Source of the DNA: Terriglobia bacterium
Lineage (GTDB): Bacteria; Acidobacteriota; Terriglobia; Bryobacterales; Bryobacteraceae
NCBI GenBank assembly: GCA_016650235.1
Contig: JAENWC010000305.1
Coordinates: 1-64,000, forward strand
Reading direction: 5' to 3'
DNA length: 64,000 nt
The notes below the pieces were generated by a model that had not been told where the DNA came from, did not search any database, and was given only the letters and a program-made list of their open reading frames with translations. The stretch's first letter is position 1. Each line of letters opens with the position of its first letter. The translations under genes were made by a program, and so were the position numbers. Positions 1 to 9,032 of the stretch are shown in pieces.

Positions 1-548
1 GCATTGAAGGTCGCAAGCGCTTCCTCAAGAGCATCGTGCACGGCGGCCTCGACTTCCGGGGGCAGGTCCTCGACTCCAGTGTCGCCGAACATGCCGGGCA
101 TGCCCAGGGCGGCGTTGAGATCCGGCTGCTCGTGCAAGTCAAAATCGAGGCTGGCGGAGCGGAATGCTTCCAGCCAAGCCTCCAACAGCGGGCGGTTGAA
201 CCCCGGGCCGGCGAGCGTTTCCGGGGAAGCCTCGTAAGATGGATCTGCTCGCCGCGAATCCGAGCCTGGTGTTTCTTCGGGATTCGGCGGGGCGGCGAGC
301 GCCCTTTGCGCTTTGGCGCGGTTCCAAAAAAGACGGATGTCGATGTGGCCGCGGATCACGTCCCGCGGAATTCGTTTGCGCATGGCGCTTTCTTGCGGCT
401 CAAAGTCGGGGGCCATGTGAAAGTGGAGGTCGAGGCCGCGGTGGTTGACACCGCGCAGGCTCAAGACGATCTCCCCTTGGGGAGTCAAGCGCCGGACGCG
501 GGCAAAGCCGGTCATGCTGCGGATGGGTTTGGTGGAGGATTCGCTCAT
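1..548 (-). CDS. yicC: YicC family protein, N-terminal part (runs off the window)
   Basis: This minus-strand gene starts at 548 and runs off the left edge, leaving 182 codons. The N-terminus reads SMTGFARV at residues 11-18, followed by the VNHRGLDLHF motif, both typical of YicC proteins, which are RNase-type or RNase-adaptor proteins. The start ATG overlaps the stop of the upstream ABC exporter by 4 bp (ATGA), so translation is probably coupled. Residues about 79-103 (AQRALAAPPNPEE...) come from a dispersed palindromic repeat that also occurs in two other genes of this window. That stretch is not expected in the family and probably forms a surface insertion. The family call rests on the first 60 residues; the catalytic C-terminal domain is outside the window. 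Confidence 0.85.
   Translation of the reverse strand, partial: MSESSTKPIRSMTGFARVRRLTPQGEIVLSLRGVNHRGLDLHFHMAPDFEPQESAMRKRIPRDVIRGHIDIRLFWNRAKAQRALAAPPNPEETPGSDSRRADPSYEASPETLAGPGFNRPLLEAWLEAFRSASLDFDLHEQPDLNAALGMPGMFGDTGVEDLPPEVEAAVHDALEEALATFN
242..313 (-). repeat. Palindromic in-gene repeat element, copy A (in yicC)
   Basis: On the minus strand the segment begins with GCGCAAAGGGCGCTCGCC and ends near GCGGCGAGCAGATCC. It aligns base for base over most of its length with copy B in queF (63093-63172). It is read in the frame that gives AQRALAAPPNP, the same frame as the other copies. The two ends are imperfect inverted repeats of each other. Its outer right arm is more degenerate than in copy B. 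Confidence 0.75.
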
Positions 549-2368
549 GGATTTGTCAAAGGGTCCGGTTCGAGGAACTGGAGTTGGTGCAGGTAATGGT
601 AGAGGCCGCCCTGCTGCAGAAGCTGGTCATGGGTGCCGGTTTCCCGGATACGTCCGGCTTCCACAACAATAATCTGGTCCGCGCGGCGTATGGTGGAGAG
701 CCGGTGCGCGATGACGAAGACGGTGCGCCCCTGCATCAGGTTGCCGAGCGCGTCCTGGACCAGCCGCTCGGATTCGGTGTCCAGATGAGAGGTGGCTTCG
801 TCCAGGATCAGGATGGGCGAGTTCCTCAACAGGGCGCGGGCGATAGCGATGCGCTGGCGCTGCCCGCCGCTGAGTTTGGCGCCCCGTTCCCCGATCATGG
901 TATTGAAGCCTTGCGGCAGGCTGCTGATGAACTCCTCGGCCATCGCATTGCGGGCGGCCTGACGGACGTCCGCATCGGTGGCCTCGCGGCGGCCATAGCG
1001 AATGTTACTGGCAACGGTTTCGTTGAACAGGAACGTGTCCTGGGCAACGACGCTCACCAAGCCGCGCAGGCTGGCCATCTTGATGTGGCGGATATCGTGA
1101 TTGTCGATGCGGATCTGGCCGCTGTTGACATCGTAGAGGCGCAGCAGGAGAGCGGCGAGCGTGGACTTGCCGCCGCCGCTGGGACCCACGAGGGCGGCCA
1201 CCGCGCCAGCCGGTATTTGGAGTGAGATGTCGGCAAGCTGGAATCCATCGGGCGATTGCGGATAGTGGAAGCCGACGCGGTCAAGAACGATGGAGTCCTG
1301 GAAAGCGGACAATTCGACGGCATCGCGATGGTCCTTGATTCTCTCCTCGCGATCCAGATACTCGAATACCTTTTGCGAGGCGCCGAGAGCCTGCTGGAAG
1401 ATGTTGTGAATCCCGGTGAGCCGCTTGACCGGCTCATAGAGCATCAGCAGGGCGACGATAAAGCTCGAAAACTCACCCGTGGTCATGGCGCCGGCCTTGA
1501 TCTGGTTGCGGGCGTAGGTGAGCAGCGCAACGATGGTGAGCGCGGCGAAGAATTCGATGAGCGGCGAGGCCAGCGACTGCTGCGCGACGTAACGCAGGCT
1601 GCTCCGCATCAGCCGCAGTGAGGCATTGTGAAAACGGAGCGATTCGTGGCGCTCGGCATGGAAGGCCTTGACCACCATGTGGCCGCTCAGGGCCTCCTGC
1701 AGTATCTGGCTCAGTTCGGCGGCGTCGTTCTGGGCGCTCCGGGTGGCCCTGCGGATCTTTTTTCCAATGCGCACGGTGGGGATTAGAACCAGAGGGAGAG
1801 AGGCAAGACTGACCAGGGCGAGCTTCCAGTCGGTTTGCAGAATGACGTACAGCAGGCCGAGCGCGGCGAAGGATTGCCGCAGCCAATCGGCCAGAATATG
1901 GGAGACGGCCACTTGAATCTTTTCGATGTCGCTCATGATGGAGGACATCAAGCGCCCGGTGGAGTGCATCTCGTAGAACTCGGTGTCCATGTGGAGCACT
2001 CGTTGAAAGGTGGCTTGGCGGAGATCGGTGACAGCGCGGTAGCCGACGCGGTTGACCAGATAGTTGCCGGCGTACTCGGCTACCCCCTTAATCAGGAAGA
2101 CCGAAACGATGCCGAACGCCACCATCGTCCAAACGTTGTGAATGGCGTTGGGAACCAGATGGTGCAGGTAGATCTCGTGTTTGAGAACGGTGAGAAGCAG
2201 AACGGGCTGATCCGCGGTAGCGGGGTCGAGGACGCGGTCGAACACGGGCCGTATGAGCAAGGCGATGAAGGCGTGCGCGGCTCCGGCGATGGCCATCAGG
2301 AGGACGGACACCGAGAGGGAAGGGATGTAGGGCCGCGTGTAGCCCAGCAGACGCCGGAGCTCGGTCAT
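545..2368 (-). CDS. MsbA-like ABC exporter (lipid flippase type)
   Basis: A 607-residue half-transporter with an N-terminal membrane domain (about residues 1-330) fused to a C-terminal ATPase. Visible motifs are Walker A GPSGGGKST near residue 390, the signature LSGGQRQR, Walker B ILILDEATS and the switch histidine in VIAHRLSTI. Members of this class (MsbA and related exporters) move lipid A or other large lipids across the inner membrane as homodimers. The start at 2368 (MTELRRLLGY) was chosen because it overlaps the stop of the preceding glycosyltransferase by 4 bp and removes an unlikely basic leader. Its place after a GT9 heptosyltransferase-like gene supports a role in lipopolysaccharide export, but the substrate is inferred. 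Confidence 0.88.
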   Translation of the reverse strand: MTELRRLLGYTRPYIPSLSVSVLLMAIAGAAHAFIALLIRPVFDRVLDPATADQPVLLLTVLKHEIYLHHLVPNAIHNVWTMVAFGIVSVFLIKGVAEYAGNYLVNRVGYRAVTDLRQATFQRVLHMDTEFYEMHSTGRLMSSIMSDIEKIQVAVSHILADWLRQSFAALGLLYVILQTDWKLALVSLASLPLVLIPTVRIGKKIRRATRSAQNDAAELSQILQEALSGHMVVKAFHAERHESLRFHNASLRLMRSSLRYVAQQSLASPLIEFFAALTIVALLTYARNQIKAGAMTTGEFSSFIVALLMLYEPVKRLTGIHNIFQQALGASQKVFEYLDREERIKDHRDAVELSAFQDSIVLDRVGFHYPQSPDGFQLADISLQIPAGAVAALVGPSGGGKSTLAALLLRLYDVNSGQIRIDNHDIRHIKMASLRGLVSVVAQDTFLFNETVASNIRYGRREATDADVRQAARNAMAEEFISSLPQGFNTMIGERGAKLSGGQRQRIAIARALLRNSPILILDEATSHLDTESERLVQDALGNLMQGRTVFVIAHRLSTIRRADQIIVVEAGRIRETGTHDQLLQQGGLYHYLHQLQFLEPDPLTNP

Positions 2369-3273
2369 GCTTTCACCCGCAGACGGTCCAGCCCCGCCAA
2401 AACCGCACCGGTTCCGATATTTGCGATGGAGTCCGGGGCGGTGAAAGTTTCCGAGACGGTTTTCCACGGTGCCCAAACTGCCGGGTCCGAGGATCCGAAC
2501 AACACCAGGACGGGCAGGCCAAAGGCAGCGGCGATGTGAGCGGGGCCGCTATCGTTGCCGAGGAACAGCGATGCGCCGGCAATAAGGCTCATCACATCCC
2601 GCAACGGCGCTCCGGCGACGCAACTGTAGCTCGAAAAAGGGGATAGATCTTCGCCCGCCGCGGCGATAAAAACGGAGTCGATTCCGCTTTGCTCGCGGAG
2701 GTATTGGGCTACTTTCAGGAAACGATCCGCGGGCCATGTCTTTTCCGGATGCGCCGCCATGGCGTGGATGACGGCGTAGGGGCGCGCTGCGGGGGCCGGC
2801 GCGGCGTAGAGGGAGGCGCGGGGAATCTCAATGCCCGGTGCGCCTAGCCAGAAGATGGCGGATGCCAAGTGTTCGGCGGTATGGACCTTGCGGTCCAGTC
2901 CGAGGATCTCCTGGGCGGTGGGAATGCGCAGGTTGTAGATCCAAGCGCCGCGATGATGCGCGAAACCGGCGCGCTGCCGGGCGCGGGAGAAAGCGGTGAG
3001 GGCCATGCTCCGCGTTCCGCCATGAAAGTTGATGCAGAGGTGAGGAGCCAATTGCTTCACCGGACCGGCGGCGGGCGGCAGGATGGTCTGTACGTGCGGA
3101 TTGCCGCGGAAAACATCGGCGAAACGCGGCTCGACGGCTACCGCGATGGAGCAATCCGGACGCGCCTGTTTCAGGATTTGAATGGCAGGCGTGGTAAGGA
3201 CGCAATCGCCCAGCGAGCGCAGGCGCAGAATCAGAATGCGTGCGCCGCCGGGAAGCTCGTCAACAACGCTCAT
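2365..3273 (-). CDS. GT9 family glycosyltransferase (ADP-heptose:LPS heptosyltransferase-like)
   Basis: A 302-residue protein with the GT9 layout. It has an N-terminal Rossmann half starting ILILRLRSLGDCVLTTPAI and a C-terminal half with the sugar-nucleotide motif GNDSGPAHIAAAFG near residue 238. GT9 enzymes add heptose or related sugars to the lipopolysaccharide core on the cytoplasmic side. A strong GGAGG lies 5 bases before the ATG at 3273. The stop codon overlaps the start of the MsbA-like exporter, so synthesis and export of the glycolipid are probably linked. The exact donor and acceptor cannot be read from the sequence. Confidence 0.88.
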   Translation of the reverse strand: MSVVDELPGGARILILRLRSLGDCVLTTPAIQILKQARPDCSIAVAVEPRFADVFRGNPHVQTILPPAAGPVKQLAPHLCINFHGGTRSMALTAFSRARQRAGFAHHRGAWIYNLRIPTAQEILGLDRKVHTAEHLASAIFWLGAPGIEIPRASLYAAPAPAARPYAVIHAMAAHPEKTWPADRFLKVAQYLREQSGIDSVFIAAAGEDLSPFSSYSCVAGAPLRDVMSLIAGASLFLGNDSGPAHIAAAFGLPVLVLFGSSDPAVWAPWKTVSETFTAPDSIANIGTGAVLAGLDRLRVKA

Positions 3274-3293
3274 GATCCTCCAGCGCGCGGGGG

Positions 3294-3464
3294 CTAGAGT
3301 TCCTTGCGCGCCTCATCCACCAGCATGACGGGGATGTCGTCGCGAATGGGATAGACAAGGCGGCAGGACCGGCAACGGAGTCCGTTGTCGTCCTGGAGCA
3401 ATTCCACGGGCGTCTTGCAGATGGGACAAACCAGAATTTCGAGTAGATCTTTGCTGATAGCCAT
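3294..3464 (-). CDS. Trm112/YcaR-like small zinc-binding protein
   Basis: A 56-residue protein beginning [16 protein letters not shown]. It has two Cys pairs, CPIC at residues 13-16 and CRSC at residues 31-34, and ends in the [11 protein letters not shown] motif of the Trm112/YcaR (UPF0434) family. Members are small zinc-ribbon proteins; the eukaryotic Trm112 activates methyltransferases, while bacterial roles are poorly defined and the genes often lie beside lipid A or cell-envelope genes. It sits 26 bp after the aldolase gene and 20 bp before the GT9 gene, in the same direction, and so belongs to the same run of genes. Confidence 0.85.
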   Translation of the reverse strand: MAISKDLLEILVCPICKTPVELLQDDNGLRCRSCRLVYPIRDDIPVMLVDEARKEL

Positions 3465-3490
3465 AAACGGATTCCCAGTCTATCAGAACC

Positions 3491-4156
3491 TCAGACGATG
3501 CCTTGAATCTCGGCGCGGGCGCGTGCGATGACGGCCAGGTATTGCCGGGCGCGCTCCTCAATCAGGTCGTAGCGGTTTTCCTGAATCAGCTTGCCATCCA
3601 CCAGTTCCCCTCCAACGGCGACGGCCGCGGCGCCGGCCTTCAAAAAGTCCCCGGCCGTTTCCAGATTCACGCCGCCTGTAGGCACCATCGCAATTTGAGG
3701 GAAGGGCCCTTTGAGCGCCTTGATGTACTTGGGTCCACCCACATTGCCGCAGGGGAAAACCTTGACGAAATCGGCGCCGGCCTCCCAAGCGGTGAGGACT
3801 TCGGTGGGGGTGAGCGCGCCGGGGCAGATGACTTTCGAGTAGCGCCTGGCCATCTCGATGGTAGACAGCTTCAGGGAAGGCGTGACGAAAAACTGTGCGC
3901 CGGCCAGCATGCAGACACGGGCGGTTTCCGGGTCCAGGACAGTGCCTGCGCCGAGGACAATCTTGTCGCCAAACATGTCGGCGACACGTTCCAGCGCTTT
4001 GAGGGCGCCGGGAACAGTCATGGTAATTTCGGCGGCGCGAATGCCGCCGTTATAGATAGCTTCAATCGCGCGAACGGCCGCATCCATGCTGGTGGTTCTC
4101 ACCACCGGCACAATGCCGATATCGATCATGGAGGAGAGCACTTGTTGTTTCGTCAT
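3491..4156 (-). CDS. eda: KDPG/KHG aldolase family protein
   Basis: A 221-residue class I aldolase. The motif EITMTVPGALKAL, the segment VLGAGTV and the Schiff-base lysine in FVKVFPCGNVGG (about residue 133) are typical of 2-keto-3-deoxy-6-phosphogluconate aldolase. The enzyme cleaves KDPG to pyruvate and glyceraldehyde 3-phosphate in the Entner-Doudoroff pathway; related members act on 2-keto-4-hydroxyglutarate or KDPGal. The start at 4156 (ATGACGAAACAAC) is used; a GTG one codon upstream at 4159 is possible. There is no companion edd gene here, so the physiological substrate is uncertain. Confidence 0.88.
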   Translation of the reverse strand: MTKQQVLSSMIDIGIVPVVRTTSMDAAVRAIEAIYNGGIRAAEITMTVPGALKALERVADMFGDKIVLGAGTVLDPETARVCMLAGAQFFVTPSLKLSTIEMARRYSKVICPGALTPTEVLTAWEAGADFVKVFPCGNVGGPKYIKALKGPFPQIAMVPTGGVNLETAGDFLKAGAAAVAVGGELVDGKLIQENRYDLIEERARQYLAVIARARAEIQGIV

Positions 4157-4231
4157 CACATTCGATTGTAGCGCCGCAATTCAGACACAACTCCAGCTAA
4201 CGGTGAAAGAGTCTATTGGTGACTTGAGAAA

Positions 4232-4504
4232 TCAGGCAGCGGACTGGAGCTTTTTCACGCTGGCGTGCAACCGGCTCTTATAGCGGGCGGCGGTGTTCGC
4301 CTTGATGATGCCCCACTTGGCGGCGCGATCGACCAGCGAGAATGTCGGAGCAAGCAAAGATTCGGCGCCTGGGGCGTCCTTGCTCACAACGGCGCGCCGG
4401 AAAGCGCGGATCTGGTGACGCAGGCGCGTCTTCCGCTGGCGGTTGGTAGCCGCCTTACGCTCACTCTGTCTGGCCGCCTTAATAGCGGATACATGGTTGG
4501 CCAT
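4232..4504 (-). CDS. rpsT: 30S ribosomal protein S20
   Basis: A 90-residue, lysine- and arginine-rich protein of normal S20 length. It begins [21 protein letters not shown] and ends with [16 protein letters not shown]20 binds 16S rRNA during 30S assembly. A GAGGAAG sequence lies 8 bases before the ATG, and a good promoter is visible upstream (4543-4572). It is the first gene of the minus-strand group that continues into eda and the envelope genes, although the 75-bp gap after it may contain another promoter. Confidence 0.97.
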   Translation of the reverse strand: MANHVSAIKAARQSERKAATNRQRKTRLRHQIRAFRRAVVSKDAPGAESLLAPTFSLVDRAAKWGIIKANTAARYKSRLHASVKKLQSAA

Positions 4505-4542
4505 TCAAAAACTTCCTCTGTGCAGTGTTCGGTTCTTTATAT

Positions 4543-4572
4543 AGAGTAGCGTAGCTGGGGTTTGCCGGTCAA
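4543..4572 (-). promoter_or_regulatory. Probable sigma-70-type promoter for rpsT
   Basis: On the minus strand TTGACC (4572-4567) and TACTCT (4548-4543) are separated by 18 bases, and the rpsT start lies 39 bases downstream of the -10 box. The match and position are those of a housekeeping promoter. Confidence 0.55.
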
Positions 4573-5400
4573 TTCTTTCGTAGAGCAGCGGTCAAGGCAA
4601 AGTAGAAATGTCCGGTTCCATGTAGCCATGCGGAAAGGCATGGTAGGTTGATCGTGCCGGTGAAGCGGAGGCGGGCTCTGCTGGCGAGCAACCCGCCAAG
4701 GAATAGCCGGCCGGAACTCATCGGGACGATGAGGATGGCGCAATCCTCCCGTTGTGCTGTCGAGCTCGGATGGGAGTCGCTAGCGGGAGGCGGCGCTCCA
4801 ATCCGGGCTGGGAAGCAAAATCCCTCATCGGACGATAGATTCCGTGATGCCTTAAAAAACGCACGTTGAGGCCTTGGCGTTAGTAGCCGTGGCGAGGGAA
4901 CAGACGGGGAAGAAATTGGCGCAAGCTTCCGACAACGAGAACAACCCGGCCCATGTCGCATCCGGTCGTCGAAGAAGCTTCCCGGTATCGGGCGTCCTTT
5001 TGGCTTCGCGTCTGTTCCTGGCCCAGAGTGTGGTGTTTGTGAATTAGTTTTTCGCATTTGAAATGGCGATGGCCTTTCCCAGAGATGGCGATTTCCGGAG
5101 TTCGAACTTGTCCATCCAGCCGCTCTTCTGTGCTGGTTTCTTGGCCGGCTTGGATGGTAATCGGCTCGCCGGTTCTCTGGCGGCGTCCGGATCGCAGGAT
5201 CGATGGCGCAAGTAGTGCTGTTGGAAACGCACCGATAAGCTGCATCGCGCCGCTTCTCGATGCGCACGGCGGTGCCGCGCAGTCCGCTCTTGATGTCGGC
5301 CCGTTCAATCACATAACGCTGGCCTTCGAACTGGAATGTGTAGTCGGTTGTGAGTATGCGAGAACCGGGTGTACTTCCATGGTGAGCTTTCCGCGGCTTT
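4570..5400 (-). mobile_element. Decayed insertion sequence (ISNCY-like), remnant
   Basis: This 0.8-kb stretch between rpsT and the oxidoreductase has no intact gene. In its right part the minus strand encodes the recognisable tail of an integrase-type transposase (see 5044-5400). Near 4580-4620 the minus strand reads TGHFYFALT, a phrase I remember from translated ends of degraded elements of this kind. No terminal repeats or target duplication were found, so the limits are approximate. Confidence 0.4.
5044..5400 (-). pseudogene. C-terminal remnant of an ISNCY-type transposase
   Basis: The minus strand reads ILTTDYTFQFEGQRYVIERA, then DIKSGLRGTAVRIEKRRDAA, and continues after a frame change as MRFQQHYLRHRSCDPDA to a lysine-rich tail ending in a stop at 5044. 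The pattern of a beta-rich DYTxQFEGxxYxIxR segment followed by LRGxxVRVExRLDG is that of the C-terminal domain of ISNCY/integrase-core transposases. The N-terminal catalytic domain is absent and the frame is broken, so it is non-functional. Confidence 0.5.
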
Positions 5401-5522
5401 CCGGGGCGCGGTCTGCCGGGGCGGTTTGTTGTATACTCACACTCGAACGAGGCCCTGGCTGGGTGTCTGGTCCGGAACTGCCACCGGGCGCGGGGCGTTC
5501 CTAACCGAGGAATGAATACACC

Positions 5523-6728
5523 ATGAACATCATATCGAGAAGAGAATTCGCAGGCGGCGCAGCGTTTGCCGCAGCCGCGGCTCAGCCACCCGCCGACCGG
5601 CTTCGCGTTGGCGTGATCGGCTGTGGTGGTAGGGGCATTGGGGCTCATATCACCACACTGCTCAAGATGAAGGAGACCGAGAAGGTCGAGGTCAATGCGG
5701 TCTGCGACGTGTTCGACAAGCGCGCGCAGCAGGCGGCGCAACTGACCGGCGGCCGGCCCTATCGGAACTACCGGGAGCTATTGGCGAACAAGGACGTCGA
5801 TGTCGTCGTCATCGCCACGCCCGATCACTGGCACGGGCAGATGGCCATCGATGCGGCCAGCGCGGGCAAGCACATCTATTGCGAAAAGCCGATGACCCAC
5901 TCGGTGGAAGAGGCGAAGCGCGTGGTCGCGAAGGTCCGCGAAACGGGCGTGAAGATGCAGGTGGGCGTCCAGGCCATGTCGGACGACTCCTACGAGACCG
6001 CCTACAAGTTCGTGCAGAACGGCACGCTTGGCAAGGTCGTGATCGCGCAGATCGACTATTCCCGCAACTACAGGGACGACTACTGGCTCAAGCCGGTGGA
6101 TCCCGACCTGAAACCGGGCGTCAATTTCAATTGGGATCTCTTCCTCGGGCCGGCGAAGAAGCGGGCCTTTGACGCCGAACGGTATTTCAACTGGATCCGC
6201 TACTTCGACTATTCCGGCGGTATCCCGGCCGGGCTGTTCGTCCACAGGGTGACGCGCCTGATCAAGGCGCTTGGGCTGAAGTTCCCCGAGTATGGCTCGG
6301 CGCACGGCGGCAAGTTCGAGTTCACCAAGAGCACGGCGGAGGTGCCGGACACCATCAACATCATGCTCGACTACCCAGGCGGGCCGACCGTAATGCTCAT
6401 CTCCTCGCTGGCCAACGACACCCCGGTGGCGCACACGTTGAGGGGGCACAAGGCCACGCTGGAATTCACCCCCGGTGGATTCGTAATCACACCCCAGCGG
6501 CTCTATGCCAAGGAGATGAAGGAGATCGTGCACAAGAAGACCGGCGGCGAGGATACCGAGTTGCATCTGCGTAACCTGCTCCGGGCCATCCGCTACAACG
6601 AGCCGCTCAAGTGCGACGCCACGCTCGGCTACTACGGCGTCGTAGCCTGCCAGTTCGGCGTCCTGTCGCAGCAGCAGCGGAAGTACATGAAGTGGGACGC
6701 CGCCGCCGAACGGATCGTGCAGGCATGA
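5523..6728 (+). CDS. Gfo/Idh/MocA family oxidoreductase, exported
   Basis: A 401-residue NAD(P)-dependent dehydrogenase. The N-terminus ([16 protein letters not shown]) looks like a short twin-arginine signal. It is followed by the Rossmann fold [12 protein letters not shown] near residue 30 and the family signature [13 protein letters not shown] near residue 120. Relatives in Acidobacteria and Planctomycetes act on sugars or inositol-like compounds; the substrate here is unknown. The stop overlaps the next start by 4 bp (ATGA), tying it to the DUF6807 gene. The following PD40 protein and TonB receptor suggest a polysaccharide or glycoside catabolic locus. Confidence 0.88.
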   Translation: MNIISRREFAGGAAFAAAAAQPPADRLRVGVIGCGGRGIGAHITTLLKMKETEKVEVNAVCDVFDKRAQQAAQLTGGRPYRNYRELLANKDVDVVVIATPDHWHGQMAIDAASAGKHIYCEKPMTHSVEEAKRVVAKVRETGVKMQVGVQAMSDDSYETAYKFVQNGTLGKVVIAQIDYSRNYRDDYWLKPVDPDLKPGVNFNWDLFLGPAKKRAFDAERYFNWIRYFDYSGGIPAGLFVHRVTRLIKALGLKFPEYGSAHGGKFEFTKSTAEVPDTINIMLDYPGGPTVMLISSLANDTPVAHTLRGHKATLEFTPGGFVITPQRLYAKEMKEIVHKKTGGEDTELHLRNLLRAIRYNEPLKCDATLGYYGVVACQFGVLSQQQRKYMKWDAAAERIVQA

Positions 6729-7603
6729 GATATGCAGGTCTCGCCGCCGCTGGGGTGCTGCTTCTCGCGACGGTTCAACTGCAAGCGGCGGCCCCGTTCC
6801 AGTTCCGCGAGATCACGCCTGCATCGCTTGAACTCACCGAGGACGGCAAACCGGTATTCGTCTACAACCACGGCATGATTCTGAAGGAGGGCGTGAAGGA
6901 ACAGTACCGCCGTTCCTCCTACCTTCATCCCGTCTATGCGCCGGACGGGACCGTATTGACCGACGATTTTCCCAAAGACCACCCCCACCACCGGGGGATC
7001 TGCTGGAGCTGGCCGATTGTCAAATTCGAAGGCCAGACCCATGATGTCTGGGCGGTTGTGGGGATGCACCAGCGCTTCGTCACGTGGAAGTCGCGCCGAC
7101 TCACCGCGGAGAGAGCCGAATTGGCCGTCGAAAACGGCTGGTTCGTCGGCGAGAAGAAAGCCGTGAAGGAGACCGTCGAGCTGACCGTCCACCGCGCCAG
7201 CGGGGGCCGGCGGAGTTTCGACGTGAAACTGACATTTGAAGCCGTGGACGCGCCGGTCGAGATTTCGGGCCGCGAGATCAAGGGCTACGGCGGTTTCGGC
7301 GTCCGTTTCGCCCCCCGAACTGAAGCAGTCCTGCGAACCGACAAAGGCGTCGAAGCGAAGGATTCCGATATGGTCCCGCACCCGTGGGCTGAACTCGAAG
7401 CCACCTATGGCGGCCGCCGGGCCGGCCTTCGTGTCGAGGACGGCTCGGGGAACCCATCGTTCCCCAACGGCTGGTGCCTGCGCCACTACGGCTATGTGGC
7501 GGTCAACTATCCCGGCCTTTCGACGATTACGCTCGTCCCTGGCAAGGGTAATTATATAGTTGACAAACTTGCAACCCGCGCGGTATCCTGGGTTCCGGCG
7601 TGA
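6725..7603 (+). CDS. DUF6807 (PmoA-like) protein, C-terminus replaced by transposon sequence
   Basis: The protein has a signal peptide ([21 protein letters not shown]) and the body of a DUF6807 protein, with the motif [14 protein letters not shown] around residues 80-93. Members accompany Gfo/Idh/MocA enzymes in sugar catabolic loci; the function is unknown. The native frame stops at codon 274 (7546), where a transposon begins. Eighteen foreign residues follow ([18 protein letters not shown]) to the stop at 7603. Joining 7546 directly to 14538 restores the last 14 residues PLVLTYRVTVFSAT and a stop at 14582, giving a 288-residue native protein. Only a C-terminal strand is lost, so the product may be unstable rather than absent. 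Confidence 0.85.
   Translation: MRYAGLAAAGVLLLATVQLQAAAPFQFREITPASLELTEDGKPVFVYNHGMILKEGVKEQYRRSSYLHPVYAPDGTVLTDDFPKDHPHHRGICWSWPIVKFEGQTHDVWAVVGMHQRFVTWKSRRLTAERAELAVENGWFVGEKKAVKETVELTVHRASGGRRSFDVKLTFEAVDAPVEISGREIKGYGGFGVRFAPRTEAVLRTDKGVEAKDSDMVPHPWAELEATYGGRRAGLRVEDGSGNPSFPNGWCLRHYGYVAVNYPGLSTITLVPGKGNYIVDKLATRAVSWVPA
7539..7546. repeat. 8-bp target site duplication, left
   Basis: CTGGCAAG directly precedes the left inverted repeat and recurs directly after the right one (14530-14537). An 8-bp duplication is the usual length for IS1595-family transposition. Confidence 0.9.
7547..7569 (+). repeat. Left terminal inverted repeat of the IS1595-type transposon
   Basis: The 23 bases starting GGTAATTATATAGTTGAC match the inverted right end (14507-14529) without mismatch; one further base agrees after a single mismatch. 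Confidence 0.93.
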
Positions 7604-7635
7604 CAGGCCGGTGTGGTTACGAGCGGACGTGACAC

Positions 7636-8412
7636 CTAGAACAGCATTTCGGGGAGATTCTTCTCGAACGCGTATAGTTGGCCGATCATCCACACCGGGT
7701 ACCGTGAGTGCGTCCCAATCAGCGCGTACACATCTCGATCAGCCGAATTATGACGCGCCTCTAGGGCCGATTTTACTCTCTGGGGAGCCTCCGCTATTCC
7801 GTACTTGGCCTTGAAAGTCCTAAAGGCTTGCGCATATTCCCAAGCAATGATACTAGACCCGTGGCCTTTACACTCTGGATTATTCCGGCATCTGTACTTG
7901 ACGCGAACATCAGCTGGGAAGCCATCCAGCGGGAGCACATCAACATCTAACCGTTGTTGCTGTTGAAGGTGGATGGCATCATTCTCTTTAACGGAAACGC
8001 TCGTCAGTTCCACCGGGATAATCCCCAAGCTGGTCCACTGGTCGCGATAAGCGACCTCAAGCGCTTCCCTGTGCTCAGAGATTGCTTTCTTTATCAGCGA
8101 GAACTGTTCCGCCTTTGATTCCACTTCGCTAAGTACTTTAATAGACTCTTCACGAACTCGGTAGCTCTCTTTGCGTTTATCCTCTTCGCTCTTTTTTGCC
8201 TCAAAGCTAACCCAGGTCCAAAGCTTGTACTGCTGATTATTTTCAAGGTAACGAAGTGAGACGGGATAAAGGCGAATCAACTCACCATCTTCGGTAATGG
8301 CTCCAGTGCAGACCGTTTCGATGTGCTTCTTGCTAGGTTCCGGATAGGCGCGTCCAATGATGAGCGCTCGTTTCTCGACCCATTTATCGTCAGATGAACC
8401 GGTGTTGCCCAT
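7636..8412 (-). CDS. Unrecognised protein encoded with DUF488 (transposon passenger)
   Basis: A 258-residue soluble protein that I cannot assign to a named family with confidence. It starts MGNTGSSDDKWVEKRALIIG and contains a mixed alpha/beta N-terminal part (HIETVCTGAITEDGELIRLYP). A charged helical stretch rich in Lys and Glu follows (residues about 70-120), then a segment YRCRNNPECKGHGSSIIAWE with two cysteines, and a C-terminal DVYALIGTHSRYPVWMIGQL. A proline-arginine N-terminal pattern like this is often seen in genes next to DUF488 genes. The start at 8412 has an AGGAGA 8 bases upstream. It overlaps the DUF488 gene by 136 bp in another frame. Confidence 0.75.
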   Translation of the reverse strand: MGNTGSSDDKWVEKRALIIGRAYPEPSKKHIETVCTGAITEDGELIRLYPVSLRYLENNQQYKLWTWVSFEAKKSEEDKRKESYRVREESIKVLSEVESKAEQFSLIKKAISEHREALEVAYRDQWTSLGIIPVELTSVSVKENDAIHLQQQQRLDVDVLPLDGFPADVRVKYRCRNNPECKGHGSSIIAWEYAQAFRTFKAKYGIAEAPQRVKSALEARHNSADRDVYALIGTHSRYPVWMIGQLYAFEKNLPEMLF

Positions 8413-8852
8413 TCTGCAATCTCCTGTACTTTGCGCGCTATTACGCCACGATGACACGTTGTATGGTCATGCTCAAGACACAGTATACACACCTTCTGGC
8501 ACCGGATAGCCGAGACCAGGAAATCCAACAGATGAATATTCTCTTTTAGATATTTGTCGTATCGCCGCAGCGCTAGCGCCGCATCCCCAGTTTCCTTGTA
8601 TACGGTTCTAATCTCCCTGGGTGTGCCGAGTTCACGCCTATGCTCGTACCCAACCCCAGCACTTGAGCACATACTCGTCAAGCCACTCCTAGAAAATCCC
8701 CGCTTGAAGCTGAAAGGATTCTCTCGAACATCAATGAGCAATTCTATGCCATTCACTTTTAAGTCTGAGATGAACGAATCGGCTGAATACGCCTGATACC
8801 CAACAGTAAAAAAGCGATGCTGCGTCGGCTGGATTTTAGTTGACAAGCACAA
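8277..8852 (-). CDS. DUF488 family protein (transposon passenger)
   Basis: A protein of 191 residues with the DUF488 features FFTVGYQAYSADSFISDL, LLIDVRENPFSFKRGFS, and the cysteine/histidine motif CILCLEHDHTTCHRGVIA near residue 130. DUF488 proteins are small, of unknown activity, and common near mobile and defence genes. No ATG fits the N-terminus. A TTG at 8852 is preceded at short distance by AAGGGAGA, and a TATAAG-like -10 box lies just upstream. The last 45 residues are encoded in the region shared with the downstream partner, an unusually long overlap suggesting strict co-expression or an added tail. Confidence 0.8.
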   Translation of the reverse strand: MCLSTKIQPTQHRFFTVGYQAYSADSFISDLKVNGIELLIDVRENPFSFKRGFSRSGLTSMCSSAGVGYEHRRELGTPREIRTVYKETGDAALALRRYDKYLKENIHLLDFLVSAIRCQKVCILCLEHDHTTCHRGVIARKVQEIAEWATPVHLTINGSRNERSSLDAPIRNLARSTSKRSALEPLPKMVS

Positions 8853-9032
8853 TTCTCCCTTATACTAGAGTTGCGCCTCGGACGTAGCAGCCCGCTTTGG
8901 CCAGAAGTTTTCGCTTACCTCGGCAGTTTGTGATGGTGCAAACATCGCAAGTGCCTCTACGGTGTGGCCTAGGGGAAGTGTACCCTAGCGCCCCCGGAAA
9001 GGCAATATGCTCGCGAAAGTAGCGCCGAGAAG

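Noticed and set aside
4569-5741. Long open frame of 390 codons on the minus strand
   Set aside because: It runs across the decayed insertion sequence and into the start of the oxidoreductase gene on the other strand. Composition is proline/arginine-rich and only one short stretch matches a transposase tail, which breaks frame. It is not a gene.
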